The notes: a model not told the origin generated them from the letters alone. A stretch of DNA of 64,000 nucleotides from Escallonia rubra (GCA_033065855.1 JAVXUO010002999.1:1-64000); one strand, 5' to 3'; positions 1 to 11,856 are shown, numbered from the stretch's first letter. A program made the numbers and translations.

Positions 1-495
1 TGGGTGTGAAGAAATAAAGACAAAAAGCGGTGTAGAAACCAAACATGGCCTATATATACGGTAGTTATCTACTCTCTTGTTTTTCTTTTTCTTTTTTGGT
101 TTCGGGTCGTTATTAACATAACACTACCTAAGATGTACACCGAGAATATTAAGGTGTTATATAATGTTTTGGTTTCTTAAGGTGTTATATAATGTTAGGT
201 ATATACTTAGACAGATAGGTACTCTAGTCTATCGCACCGTGAATATTGTCCGAAGATTAGTTTTAACTCTCTACACAATGAAATTGTCAGCTTCTTTATC
301 TTCCTCTTCAATGACCAAAACAAGTATTACGAAGAAGCGATCTCTGAACTCCACCGGAATTGTATTTCTTTAGGGGTTTTTTTTTTTTTTTTATCCCTTT
401 GTGCACGGTGGTTAGATTCAGGCCGCACATGCAGACTCCCATAATTGAAGCCTGGTTGTACATGTTCTAAGTCTTTAGTGGCAGATTCAATATGG
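1..495. other. Gene-less left edge
   Basis: I see no gene here. The stretch is AT-rich with a short tandem duplication at about 150-200 (the phrase aaggtgttatataatgtt occurs twice) and a run of T at about 378-392. The small open frame in this part has no recognisable domain and is best read as chance. Confidence 0.5.
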
Positions 496-1844
496 AGGGA
501 AATCCTGATTGGCAGCTATATTGCAGGAAATTCTAACAGTACATGTTTCTTTGTCTTTCTGATGCCGATGGTTCTCTCGCGCATATGTTCTTTTCGCTGT
601 TGATGCTAATGTTGCTGTAGATGCTAATGCTGATGTGGTTGACGTCAAAGATATAATGATAAATCTTGGGTCCGAATTTGCAAGCTTGAAAATAATGTGA
701 TTTTTATATAGAAGTTGGACCTTTTCACCCGGTTTTTGAGTCATAATACTATGAACGAGAGATGGCCAAGTCGTTGATCTTAGAGTCAATCGAGAATTTG
801 AGAAAATAGTAGTTCCAGCTCCGCGTCAAAGTGCATTCAGATTAACAGTGTAGACGGAAGAAAGACAAAGATGACAGTTGGGTGTCTCTACGTAGTGGAC
901 CAATGAAATAAAAAGGTGCATCCAGATTCACAAACTCGATGAAAATAGAAGTTGAGCTGTCAAGACTATAGGAGAGAACAATAAATGTTGTGTCAAGATC
1001 TACCGGCCAAACATGGAAACAACGAAATTATGCTCATCCACATTCACTAACCTGATGAAAAGAACAGGTGAGCGTCAACGATTAAAGACGTGTCAAGATT
1101 CATAGATAGTGGAAGACAACGAGAATACATATGCATCCAGATTCAGGACCTGGATAAGAGAAAGAGGCACGCCCAAAATCAACACCGGGCCAAATTCATA
1201 AACTGGACCAAAGAGTAATAGATCATGTGCTCAACTACAAAAATCGGACAAGAAAATGGAAAAGACTTGTGCATTCAAATTCACAGACTGATTATAAAGT
1301 AAAAAATAAAAAAAGGCACGTTCTGACTCACACGGTAAACAAGAAAATGAGAATAGTACCATTCATAAACCGTATATATTGATCGAGGCCAAACTATAAT
1401 ACAATTGGATCGTTAATAGGTGCTGATCAATTCCCAAGAAAGCAAAAAATTTAGGATCGGCATTATGGTGTATGCATTGAAGTTGTAAAAATAAAACCTA
1501 TTTCGCCAGGCAAGCACGTAAATGCTGCCACAGAAGTTGCAGAAGCTATTAAATGACTCTAAAAATCATGATCATTGTCTTGATCTGACTGTGATAAATT
1601 TCATAATTCTTGATGTCGCATGAAATAGCTTTAGGTTACAATGATTAAACAGGACAAACCGAACCCTAACCCTAGATGCACATATATGGCTTGAACTACC
1701 CTTTCAACAACAAAAACATATCTAGTACGAGTATATTATACGCTAATACTTCTAGTTTCATAATGGTAGCATTTCTTACCCTTCGTTGCCATCGCATGTC
1801 ATATTTGGTCAACAATATGGTCAAATGTTTTAGCTCCATCCTAG
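496..1844 (+). repeat. Dispersed 1.3-kb repeat, copy 1
   Basis: This stretch is closely similar, in the same orientation, to 54301-55568. Shared landmarks run in the same order: ggcagctata near the start, gatgccgatg, the phrase tccgaatttgcaagcttgaa, aacatggaaacaacgaaatt, and the end gctccatcctag. The copies differ by scattered substitutions and small indels. I see no intact coding frame, no terminal inverted repeat and no target duplication, so the class is unknown. The similarity stops exactly where the 330-bp segment shared with 17377-17706 begins, which makes this locus a mosaic. Confidence 0.8.
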
Positions 1845-2171
1845 CTATTGATTGTGAACTCTTTTTTCGTCACTTAAAGCAAATTATAACAAGATTGGTA
1901 AAACATGGCGTTAAAGGCTTTAATTGGCAGTCCAAACTTCTTGAAGTTGTAAATACCCGTCTTTCTGACATCAGAGGATGCTTATTTTCGTGTTTTCTCC
2001 CCATAAATTTTCATTCAGCGCAATACTAAACTCAGGTATCTATAATAATCTAAGATTGTTTGCTATGTAGGAGGGGAGAAAGATCCAGAGTAAAAATCTA
2101 CATTCACGGCTGTTTTCGATGCACTACATTATGAAATGCTATTGTATATTGATAGTCTTGATCCTTGAAGT
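1842..2171 (+). repeat. 330-bp duplicated segment, copy 1
   Basis: This is an ungapped near-identical match to 17377-17706 in the same orientation. Aligning by eye I count 9 substitutions and no indel over 330 bp. It starts at tagctattgattgtgaac and ends at tcttgatccttgaagt. Both strands contain stops and I recognise no protein. Equal length and sharp edges suggest a mobile or duplicated unit, but I cannot see terminal repeats or a target duplication. Confidence 0.85.
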
Positions 2172-3812
2172 TTTTAGACAGACACTAAATGAGTGATTGT
2201 GCCAGAGCATTCAAGTTAGGCACCTCAGTGGTGACTAGACAAAAATCCGTACGACGTCCACTAGAGTGACATGCCTAAATTAGTGCGAGCTCCGCCGCTG
2301 TATACATGACAGACAATATACGCTTATTGACGACCATTTTGGTAAAATGACTGAAAACCCATTACTTTGTTGTTATGTTTTGATCTTTCATGTGCCCTTT
2401 GTCAACTTAAAACTACATCACGAAAATGAAGCTTAATGTCGCTAATTTAGTATGATAATCTAGGATCACGATTAATGCAAACTCATGGAGCATGACTAGG
2501 AAAATTGTTGGGGATAATTGGATTGGTATGTGAGTATATGGAAGATCACATGAGAACATACTATGGTTTTGTGACTCAAAGCCCGAGAATTTATACTGAA
2601 TTTTGTGTTCAAACATAATTTTGAGCACATTATTATGTACTAAGAGTCGAGCATCACTTTGAGCTAGGACTCATAAGGGACTAAGGATGCATTATCTGGT
2701 ATGACAAAGTAATCTGGGGCATAGATAAGATCTCTTGAGTGATTTGCTATGTTAGTCGATGGTAACTTAATATAGCATTCTCATCCTTATCCTTTTTTCG
2801 TTAGGTTGCACATTCCACTTCCAGTATGAAGAGATCAGTAATTGATTAATAACGGGTTTTGCTTTCCAGAGGCGGATGAGTGGGAGATGTTAGCATATCT
2901 TTCAACATGATGGGTGAGATAAGGCATCCACTTGGAGCCGCAAACATTGACAAATGAGTTCGCAACTCATTTGGCATTTATGGAATGAGAACAAGAATAT
3001 GTTTGTAAGCTACGCCAATGGTAGCAATTCGCCTATTTCATAGTTGGTCTCTCGAATTCACGGACTATGTCGAAAATCATGTGAATAAGGTTGTTGATCT
3101 CCCTATAAAATGAGAAGTTACTCCTCAGTTCAAAACACTGACCATCAAGGCTATACTCTCTCTTAAGCTACCACCAGAGCTTAAGGTTTTGGTTTGTGGA
3201 ATCATAAAAACAATAGCTGCTCTTGTGATGAGGAAGGCATAACATCATTTGAGGGAAGCATCAGAAGATAGCTTGTAACAAAAGCTTCGAATCCTGCGGT
3301 ATTTGAATATGTTAAGGTATTCTTCAGTTTCCAATAGCTTCGTTGAGCCCGGTAAATAATGATTATGAGGCAAGTGTTTGTAAAGGATACAGTGGGGAGA
3401 AAGGACACATTCTGAGGGAAAAGAGATGAGAATGGAAAGGAATGTAGAGTCTATGATGTGAACACGTGATATGAGGTGTGACTGTCCAAGAAGTCTGAGA
3501 ATTTAATGTAACCTCGCCTTGGTGGCATAAATATGATTACATGAACAACTGTGGTCAAAGTGATAAAATAGATATAGATGACCTTACTCAACTTTTAGAT
3601 GGATATGGGTATGATAGCAATGCATATTTGGACACAAAAGGACTCCCTCAGTGCTTTTTGTACATGTTAATAGAAACTCCAGAATCTTGTCCCAAAACCT
3701 AACTATGGGGTAGCTTGATGTACTTTAATCAAACTTTGGATATGAGTTTGTATTCCGTCAAAACTATGTCATTTATTGGAGTAACCTTCTCGTGTTAACA
3801 AAACTCATCGGA
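2172..3812. other. No gene recognised; possibly decayed LTR sequence
   Basis: No convincing coding frame is present. There is a TATA-like word followed by a C/T-rich stretch at about 3105-3165, and a tgttgggg word near 2506 of the kind that starts some copia LTRs. These are weak hints of an old LTR. I could not find a matching partner LTR, a primer binding site or a target duplication, so no element is called. Confidence 0.4.
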
Positions 3813-3815
3813 AGG

Positions 3816-3996
3816 TTATTGAAATGTTGTATTTAAAAAGACAGATACCGCCCTAGGAAAATATTTATAAAAACATTAGATTTGTAGGTGACAGAATTAA
3901 ATTAAATTGGGAGTATTGAAATACAGTATTTTAAAAAGACAAATACCACGCCAGGAAAATGTTTGTACATACATTAGATTTGTAGGTGACGGAATT
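3816..3996 (+). repeat. Imperfect tandem duplication, about 85-95 bp unit
   Basis: Two neighbouring units at about 3816-3898 and 3913-3996 share the order attgaaat, ttaaaaagaca, ataccgc or ataccacg, ggaaaat, cattagatttgtaggtgac. They differ by substitutions and small indels. There is no coding content. The duplication is most simply an old local slippage or unequal exchange. Confidence 0.7.
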
Positions 3997-4629
3997 CAAA
4001 GGAATTTTAAATTGAGAGGTTTTTAACCACCAAATACTATTGTTTGCCTCAACACACTCTACTTCTCATCTATTTAACTCTTGACCACCCATACATCTTT
4101 CTTGGAAACTACATCCCAAACGATAGATTTTTGGATGAAGGGATCTAAAAAAATCTCCAGTTTATTAAAAAGTTTTGCCCTTTGTGTCACTTAAATTGCA
4201 TGTTTTTTCATTTTCAATTCTTTTCTGGCTCAACAATTTGGCATTGTTCAGTTCTTTTCATTTACACCATGTTTGCGAGAGAAAAGAAATGTGATAAAAT
4301 AAATGAGAAATAGACTCCTTTCTCCCATTTTTTTCAGTATTTTAGTTTTTGAGAGGAGTGACACGAAGAGAAAAGAAAAGAAAATTTGGGCATCTTACTC
4401 TCGAAATCTTTTTTTCTCAAAGTTGAGAAGAAATAGAGAGAAAGAAATGAAGATTAATGAAATCTTTTTTTTTTTTTTTGTGTGGGTAGAATATGAGAAT
4501 TGCATTGAAAATTGAAAGGTTATAAGATGCTTATTGAGCAAACCATTTCGGCTTTACATAGCAGGGACATGACTATTTTTGTCATGTGTTATCACATATT
4601 ATTTATACATGAAAAAATTTGCGCTACTA

Positions 4630-4988
4630 TCATGATTGAAGAAATCTTCCTCCTACCCTCTATATAGCGACAATCAATCGTCTCTAAATATTCTTAGTGG
4701 CTTTTATTTAGTGAAGTTAAAAAATTACTGATGATAATTGTCATTGCAACAATCAATCATGATAGTGGCTTTTGCGCTACTATCATGATTGAAGAAATCT
4801 TCCTCCTACCCTCTATATAGCGACAGTCAATCGTCTCTAAATATTCTTAGTGGCTTTTATTTAGTGACGTTAAAAAATTACTGCTAATAATTGTCATTGC
4901 AAGTGTTAGAAGAAAAGTCACTAAAAATATTTAGCGACTATTAATTATCACTATAAATGGGTTATAGAAAGATGTAGGAGCCAAAGTT
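4630..4988. repeat. Foldback (MITE-like) element with an internal tandem duplication
   Basis: The left arm (from about 4660, tatatagcgacaatcaatcg) pairs with the right arm (about 4922-4956, where taaaaatatttagcgac is followed by attaattatcactata), so the piece can fold into a long hairpin. The left half is itself duplicated in tandem with a period of about 155 bp (first unit from about 4618, second from about 4773). The outer right end reads gtaggagccaaag, and its reverse complement reappears at 11352. Related pieces are at 11348-11545, 52472-52609 and 53341-53478. No coding capacity is visible. The target duplication is unclear, so the superfamily is left open. Confidence 0.6.
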
Positions 4989-5423
4989 TGTTCTTTATTA
5001 TTTTGACCAATTTTCTCAAAGTTTGTTCTTTATTATTTTGACCAATTTTCTATAGCTATTTCTTTTTAGTGCTTTGAGTACTTATAACATTTTTTTTTAT
5101 TTTTTAGTTAATTTATTTGCAATTTTTCCTAAATGTCCTCATTTCTTTAGTGTAAAAATATCATAATACCCCCAAAATTATTTCAATAGTCAGCCATCTA
5201 TCACTTCATAGCCCACCAAGTCAGATGCAAGCCGGCCTTTTTCCATTTCTTAACAAGATTCCCCCCTACCGCCACTCCAAAACCCCAATATCCACCACCA
5301 CCACCATCGTTAGTAAGCTGAATTGGTGTTGAAGCTGTGACGGTGTTCGTGGTGGTAGAGGACGATGTTACGGTGGTACTGCAACGGTCATGGGTTGCAA
5401 ACGTTGGTAGAAAGAAGAAAATA

Positions 5424-6902
5424 GTTGTAGGTAGGGTTGAGCATTTAAACCGTGAAAATCGATCCAACCGTGAAAACCGAACCAACCAATCCGACTAATC
5501 CCAAACCGATCGCAAAAACAGTCGGTTCAATTTATTTTTTTCTCCAAACCGCATATTCGGTTCGGTTTGGATTTTTTGAAACCGATATAAACCGAATCGA
5601 CCGTAGGTAATATATAATATAATTTTTTTTACCTAACCCCAGTTAATTTTACTACCTGCCTTAGTTAAACTTAACCCATTAATATAAAAGGCAAGTAACC
5701 CTAAATTTCATTAACCCTACTTTTCACTCGCCGCAAGATCTGGAGATTGCTCCACAGTCTCCACTCCAGTCCTCCACTTCATGCCTAAATCTACGATTAT
5801 GCCGATTGCTCCACGCCTCCACGACAGCGCCTCCTTCAGCCACATCTCTCCTCTAGCCGCCGTCTCCACCTCCCACGGCTGTGCCTCCATCTCTGACGTC
5901 TCTCCTCCCACCGGCGCCTCCAATCTCCCTCGGTCTCAAGTATGAAGTTATGTCTCCCTTTCTCATCTCCTCTCCTCTTCTGTTTCTGTTTCTTCTCTTT
6001 CTCTTCAATTTCTTGAATCCTTTCTCTTAAGTTTCTTCTCTTCACCACATGATCTCACCAAATCTCACCTAATAGACCAAATACACAGAATACTGGAATA
6101 GAATATTCACTTGATGACTTCAACCGAGTCTTGTGGGTTTGATTAAAATAAAAAAATAAAATTAGTTTGAATCTTTAGCTGCCTAAGGAAATTAGCTTGC
6201 ACCTATGTACTGATCATTCTTGAAAGACATGGAAATAGTTCAATAGAAAGAATTGGGTTCTAGATAAAGCCTTGTTATGTACTGATTATTCTTCAGTTTC
6301 TAGATAAAGCCTTGTTGTGTTTGTTCTGCTGAGTGCTAACCCTTGAATCTAAGTGAAGCAATGCAGTCCCTCCATGCTTATTATAATGGATTATTTGAAT
6401 ATTTATATATATATTTCTTGTGAACCTGATTCATTTTCATTTTTCAGAAATATTGACTATATGCTGATTGAAGGTTGATTGGTGATGAAGGTTTTGAAGA
6501 TACTAAAGTTGGTCCTTAGGACCTGTTCCTTTTTAACTTAATCTGGCGTTATAATGATGTTGTGTAATGAATGATGTCTAACTTGATTACAACTTTAGCA
6601 CATCCTGTGTAATGATCTCTTTAGAATTATGTAATTTGATTAGAACTTTAACAGATAATGTGTGAATTAATTTGATTAGAGTTATGTAATTTGATCTGTT
6701 TTAATTACAGAATTCATTATTTTCGGGACTAGAAAGGAGTCTAGCCCAAACCGATTGATCCGCTTGAACCGAACCATTCGATCCATTCAATCCGTTCGAA
6801 CGCGGTTTGGTTTATTTTTTTCCAAACCGATGTTGGTCGGTTCGGTTTGGTATTCACCCTCCAAACCGAACCGACCGCATCGTGCTCACCCCTAGTTGTA
6901 GG
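5424..6902. mobile_element. Non-autonomous hAT element with 8-bp target duplication
   Basis: The element itself is 5432-6894 (1463 bp). Its ends are inverted: TAGGGTTGAGCA at the left and TGCTCACCCCTA at the right. It is flanked by the exact 8-bp duplication GTTGTAGG at 5424-5431 and 6895-6902, the hallmark length of hAT insertions. Both subterminal regions are packed with aaccg/cggtt words (5455-5600 and 6750-6885), as expected for transposase-binding subterminal repeats. The interior has a C/T-rich block resembling a plant leader (5700-6050) but no BED finger or hAT dimerisation domain, so the copy is non-autonomous. A relative with matching ends is at 46099-47065. Confidence 0.9.
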
Positions 6903-7639
6903 TGTGGCTGTGTTGGTGGTTGAAGGTGGCGTTGCAATGTTCAATAAGAGTAATGGTCGCATATGGTGGTGAGAGAAGAACAATTATAGTTTTGTGGTGG
7001 AATCTCGGTTGTGTGGTTATATTTGTGTTTTTATGGAGATCTGATCTGGCATGTGGATAGGGGGGTGCTTTGTAATGGCTGTGTGGTCAGAACATGGTTG
7101 GAGGAGATTGGTGGCCATGGTGGCTGCGTTGGGGGCGTAGTTAGACGTTCTGACACGGCGACAGACTGGCATGGACTAGTTATTTGTCATGGCATAGAGG
7201 TGGTTGATGGTGTTGTTGTATAGAGAGAGAGGGAGCAGTGATTTGATTGTGTCAGAAATTATGCAGATAAAACCATGAACAATGTGTATTATTACTTTTT
7301 CCTGATATTGGGCGAAGTTTGGTGGGAAAAAAGCAAAAAATACCTAAAAGGTGTTTTCATATTTTCTCACTGTTTATGAGATTTTTCCAAAACATAGACA
7401 TAAATTTACAAAAGTACACCAAAAAAAGAATCTTTTTAGTCATCTTTACGGAAATGAAAATTCTAAATGAACAGGTCCGAACGTCTATGTGTGCTTATGA
7501 AAGAGAAAAATATTGTTTGTGAGAGGTAAGAAAAGAAAAAAGAAGAGAAGCTTTTAATTGTCTTTTACCAAAATCTCCTTATATTTTTAAGCATCATTAG
7601 GTTTTTGCTTTTGAATATAAGGGTAATGTTGATATTCAA
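6903..7639. other. No gene recognised
   Basis: The stretch right of the hAT element is rich in GGT/GTG triplets up to about 7220 and then AT-rich. The open frame at 7011-7223 has a repetitive Gly/Val composition and no domain. Reading the minus strand across the empty hAT site (from 6983 to 6895, then on from 5423 to 5201) leaves one open frame of about 100 residues rich in Thr and Ser. I cannot identify it and it may be chance. Confidence 0.4.
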
Positions 7640-9321
7640 AAAGTTTCATTACAGAATGCCTTTGTGTGTGGAAGACATATCAGTGATAATATCATCATTG
7701 CGCAATAACTCTTCAATAAAATCCGCACGTCTAAGAGCTCCAAAATGATCCTAGGGGCGGTCAAGATGAATATGAGTAAGGCCTATGATTGTATAAACTG
7801 GAAGTTCTTGGAGGAAGTTTTAACATGAACAAATTTTCGAAACATCTCATCAGGCTGATCATGGCATGCATCATCAGTGTATCGTATGAGATCTTAGTAA
7901 ATAAATCACCAACCAAACGATTTCAACCAAGTTGCGGGCCCAGACAAGGCTATCCTTTCTTACCGTACCTATTTATCGTGTGTACAGAGGTGCTATTTAC
8001 ATCTTCGAGAAAGGCACAAATGTCCGGATTGATTCCCTAGTATTAAAGCTGGAATATGGAACCCACCAATAAATCAATTATTTTGTGCAATGATGCAATT
8101 ATTCACACAAAACTTACCCATATCACATGCTTGCATTTGAAGAATATCCTAAGAAGATACCGTGTTGAATCTCACAACAAATCAATCGAGGTAAATCATC
8201 CATTACTCTGAGTCCTAATGTTATTCCATTAAACTGACATAAGACAGTGGCTGCGATTTTACAACCGCTGACTATTTCGGCAAATACCTTGGAAGCAACT
8301 AGAAATTGTCAACAACATGAGAATGTTATTTCGGGGAGCTTATTGGAGATGTGCTGGCAGGAAAAGGTGCGTGCTTAACAAAGCAGGACATGCTTCCCTT
8401 ATCATTTTTGTGCTAACATCCCTTCTGACGAACCACGTGCACGTATTTCTTTTCCCAAAATACGTTCGTAAAAAAATTAACTTGATTCTTGGCAAATTTT
8501 GGTGGTCAAGTGATGAGAACAGGAAAGTGATACATTGGCTTAATTGGCATACACTACGTGCGCTTAAAATCCAAAGGGGGTGGGTTTCAAGGACAAATGT
8601 AACGAGCTGGAGAATTTGGACTGAACTTAAAGTTTCTTTGCCCGAATCTGTTAGGAAAATATTGTACTCGATCAAACTCTCTAGCTAGCCCTGACCAAGG
8701 AAGGTTCTCTTGGGAATGGCAAAGTATTGTGCAGGATGTCGGATTGTCACTAGTGTCTTACGATGCCAAGTAGGCACATGATGTAAATCTTAATTTGGCC
8801 GGATGATTGGATCCAAAATACAGAGGAAAGGCAAGAATAATAACGTCATTGCCTTTCTTAACCCTCCTGAAAAAGTCAACAACCTCACCATGAATGGCTA
8901 TTCCACCCAAGCTTTGTACAAAAAATTAGCGCCATACTCATCTCTCCTTATTTGAAGCACATGTGTTCTCGTATCTACTCCACCAAAACTGCTTATCATA
9001 TGCTCTACCAGCAAAAAACATCGATGTTACAAGGAACATGTGTACTTATTGCAAACCTTTTTTCGGATAATAATATTTGGAAGTGGTGTGGTCTTTGCCT
9101 CTTCCCCTTAAAATGAGCTTTCTCATTTGGAAAGCCTTATGTGATCGACGCCCTATACAAAAAGAAAAAAAAAACTCAGACTCTTCAATGCTACGCCAAC
9201 AAACTTATGCCCAATGTGCCTTGGTGTGCTGGAAACTCTCGACGATCTATTCATCTAGTGTCTAAAAGTGAGACCAGTCTGATTTGGAGGACCAACTGAT
9301 ATTCAAATCGATGACATAAGT
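7640..9321 (+). pseudogene. L1-like LINE remnant: reverse transcriptase to zf-RVT region
   Basis: This is a decayed plant L1-type non-LTR retrotransposon. In order along the plus strand I see an RT motif resembling QNAFVCGRHISDNI (from about 7652), then MSKAYDCINWKFLEEVL (about 7772-7825), then PSCGPRQGYPFLPYLFIVC (about 7932-7990) matching the LINE RT block P-S-R-G-L-R-Q-G-D-P. Later come FWWSSDENRKVIHWLNW (about 8497-8550) and a zinc-finger-like tail (about 9080-9200, LPLKMSFLIWKALCDR) as in zf-RVT domains. The frame changes several times and stops are frequent, so it is not functional. The F/YADD active-site block could not be found. The reading continues at 9992 after a hAT insertion. Confidence 0.8.
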
Positions 9322-9991
9322 CAGTGGCGGAGCCAGAAATGTTGAGTGGGGTGGGCACCTGATTTTTTTTTTATATTTAGCGATAAGGATATACCTAAAC
9401 TCATGCCTTAACAAATTTGTCCATGATTTCTTTCGTCGCCAAAACTTTTAATAGCAGAAGAAGAAATGGAGTCGCCGTTTAAGGCAGATGTACTGCGAGG
9501 GAATTGGCCGTGGTTACGAATTGGGTTCAAGATCTCCACCCAGTTCGGCAAACATGGTGCCTCCTTTGCTATCATGGGCCGCTGCAAATTGTCATCGCCT
9601 CATCCGTTTCCACTCTCATGTCCCTCGCTATTTGGGTTACGTAATTTGTTGGCCACCATTAGTTTCCATGGATTTTCAGATATGGGTTTTACTTCTGGGT
9701 GCGGAAGAATTCTGCCATGTAGAATAAGTGATGCTCCATGGAGTGTATGACTCATTTCCACCTCCATTCATCCTCAACTTAGTTCTCCCTGTGTTGCATC
9801 GTACTCTTGCAAGCCCCATAGGAACTTCAAGGCACATCCCGAGCACTATGCACGGTGTTGCGGTGCTGCCTCCTCCGCCCTTGGCGGTAACGCACCATAG
9901 TTGGCATACCCTGAACAAGAGAGAATACGAAGGCAACAGGTGGGCACGTGCCCCCCTGTGCCCCCCCGCTGCCTCCGCTACTGACATAAGT
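9314..9991. mobile_element. Non-autonomous hAT element inserted in the LINE remnant
   Basis: The element is 9322-9983 (662 bp). Its ends are CAGTGGCGGAG at the left and CTCCGCTACTG at the right, an inverted repeat with one mismatch. It is flanked by the exact 8-bp duplication ACATAAGT at 9314-9321 and 9984-9991. Length, ends and duplication fit a hAT MITE. Open frames inside (for example 9466-9750 on plus and 9676-10131 on minus) overlap the element or cross its boundary and show no transposase domain. Removing the element rejoins the LINE sequence. Confidence 0.9.
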
Positions 9992-10140
9992 TGTCCATTT
10001 CGTGAATGGCTCATTGCCTGGCTTGAAGAAACCAAACACAAAGGAAAATACATTAACCAAACAATCTCCATTTTCACAACAATGTGGTGCATTTGGACGC
10101 ATAGAAACCGCAAAAATTTTCTGACAAACAAAATTTAACC
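9992..10140 (+). pseudogene. LINE remnant, continuation after the hAT insertion
   Basis: The frame here reads FREWLIAWLEETK followed by ISIFTTMWCIWTHRNRKNF, matching the end of the zf-RVT region and the linker to the RNase H domain in plant LINE proteins. It sits directly after the hAT target duplication and in the correct order, so it is the same LINE copy as 7640-9321. I see no RNase H active-site residues beyond about 10140 and no clear poly(A) tail, so the 3' end appears lost. Confidence 0.7.
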
Positions 10141-10499
10141 TTAGATTTGTTAGTCAGAGTATCCATGAGTTAACCATCAACGTTAGAGCCTCCGTCTCCA
10201 GAAAACCAGATCATCATGCTCTAACCAAAAAGTCAATTAAGTCTTGACCTTCTTAGCATTACACAAAGCAACTAAGATTTATGTAGCTACCATAATCAGG
10301 AACATGTTATGCTGTGTATGGCAGTATGTTGTGATGGGAAACTACAGAAAGCGGACATAAGTATTACATGCCTCATCACAATAAACGATGTGATTCTACT
10401 GTAATAACCACCATGACATCAGACTGGATGATTGCAAATGCAAAGGGCTTACTAAAAGTGACACTAAGGGCAAAAACAAAGAACTTTTCCTTATTTAAT
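10141..10499. other. No gene recognised
   Basis: AT-rich spacer between the LINE remnant and the next element. It may still contain highly decayed LINE tail sequence, but no motif is readable. Confidence 0.4.
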
Positions 10500-11047
10500 T
10501 TAGGTTGCGTTTGGTAACATTTCCAATTTTGATTTTCTGTTTTCAAAAAAATAAATACCAAAATCAGTTAAATTTTTTTTTTTATAAAAACAAATGAGTG
10601 TTTGATTACCCAATTTTTATTTTGAGTTTTTTTTTTGTGGTGGTTTGCGATGGCAGTGGCCGACGGTAGTGGTGGCCGGCCGCTGGCGGTGGCTGCCGCC
10701 TGCGCGGAGGAGGCTGCTGGTTGTCGGCGGTGGCTGGTGGCTGCCGCCCGCGCAGAGGAGACTGCTGGCCGTCGGAGGAGGCTGTCGGTTGCTGGCGGTG
10801 GTCGCCGGCGGCCAGCGGCTAGCGGTGGGTGGTGGCTGCCCGCAGTAGGAGGGTGGTCTCAAAATAAAAACCAAAACTGAAAACCGAAAACTCTTTTTTG
10901 GAGTTTTTAAAAAACAGTCATGTTTTAAAAACTGATTTTCAAATTTGAAAAAAAAAACGAAAACTGTGTGCCAAACGCGTTTATTTTTTTCAGTTTATAA
11001 AATTGGAGAAAAAACTGGAAAAATAAATGTTACCAAACGAAACCTTA
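10500..11047. mobile_element. PIF/Harbinger-like non-autonomous element with 3-bp TTA duplication
   Basis: The element is 10503-11044 (542 bp). Its left end GGTTGCGTTTGGTAACATTT and its right end form a 20-bp inverted repeat with one mismatch. Both sides carry TTA (10500-10502 and 11045-11047). A GG-N-TTTGG type terminus with a TTA duplication is typical of PIF/Harbinger (Tourist-like) elements. The middle (about 10637-10860) is strikingly GC-rich, with repeated ggcggtggctgg-like words. The overlapping Ala/Arg/Pro-rich open frames on both strands there are products of this low-complexity sequence, not genes. Confidence 0.8.
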
Positions 11048-11347
11048 ATTACTAACTCAATTTTTTTACTTTCTCATATGACAAATCTCAAAGACATTTC
11101 AGACCCGGTGGCACCAATAATGTATGGCTTATGTTATATAGTCATTGATATGCATTATTGTAGTATTGATAGGGCGATCTTGCAAATGAAGGATGTCAGA
11201 TCACTAACAGTTTTTGCGTGTCATGTCTGAATTGTCGCATATCAGAACTCGGTAAATTATGTTTTGCTGCAATGAGATCTAACTCTCATTTTTTGTTATT
11301 TTGTAATATAGCAAGAACTGTAGCCTTTGATGGGATAAATGTATAAA

Positions 11348-11545
11348 GAATAAACTTTGGCTCCTACCCGGATTATAAGAATCTTTTTCCAACTCCGTGT
11401 ACAGTACTTTTCTTCTAACACTTTCAACGATAATTATTAACAATATTTTTTTAACGTCATTAAATAAAAATCATTTAAAATATTTAAAGACAATTAATTT
11501 TCGTTATACAGAGGATATGAAGGAGATTCCTTCGTCAGGATAACA
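11348..11545. repeat. Foldback-family fragment upstream of the PORR gene
   Basis: It begins ctttggctcctac, the reverse complement of the outer end of the foldback at 4630-4988. It also shares the internal words ttcttctaacacttt, aacgtcattaaataaaa and the arm aaatatttaaagacaatta. The left arm is largely missing, so this is a truncated copy. It lies a few hundred bases upstream of the PORR start codon. Confidence 0.55.
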
Positions 11546-11762
11546 TCCAAGTTTTTTTCAATAATAAATGTCCTAACTCGATATAAAAATTGGAAACGGC
11601 AACGGAGAGCCGAATGTTTTTCCTTCGCTTCTTTTCTCTTCTCCTCCCTTATTTTCATTTTTTTTGGCTCAAAAACTCACGAACAAGGTGTTACAGACGC
11701 CGGTGAGGAAGGACGTGGGAGGCATTGCAAGAGGCGCCACCCTCACACCGCGAGCAACCATC

Positions 11763-11834
11763 ATGGTTAGCCCTTCTCCCAACTGTGTGACTATTCAAAT
11801 ATCCTATGCACTATTAAAACCTCTAAAACCCTGA
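11763..11834 (+). other. Possible upstream ORF in the PORR gene leader
   Basis: An ATG at 11763 opens a 23-codon frame ending in TGA at 11834, 22 bases before the PORR start codon at 11857. If transcription starts in the C/T-rich stretch near 11610-11660, this would be an upstream ORF able to lower translation of the main frame. The alternative is an intron starting at gttagc (11766), which would remove it. I cannot decide without transcript data. Confidence 0.3.
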
Positions 11835-11856
11835 ACTTCAAAAGAAACAAAAAGCC

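Noticed and set aside
10617..10880. Overlapping open frames on both strands in the GC-rich core
   Set aside because: Low-complexity Ala/Arg/Pro sequence inside a TIR element. Three frames are open at once, which is not expected of real coding sequence.
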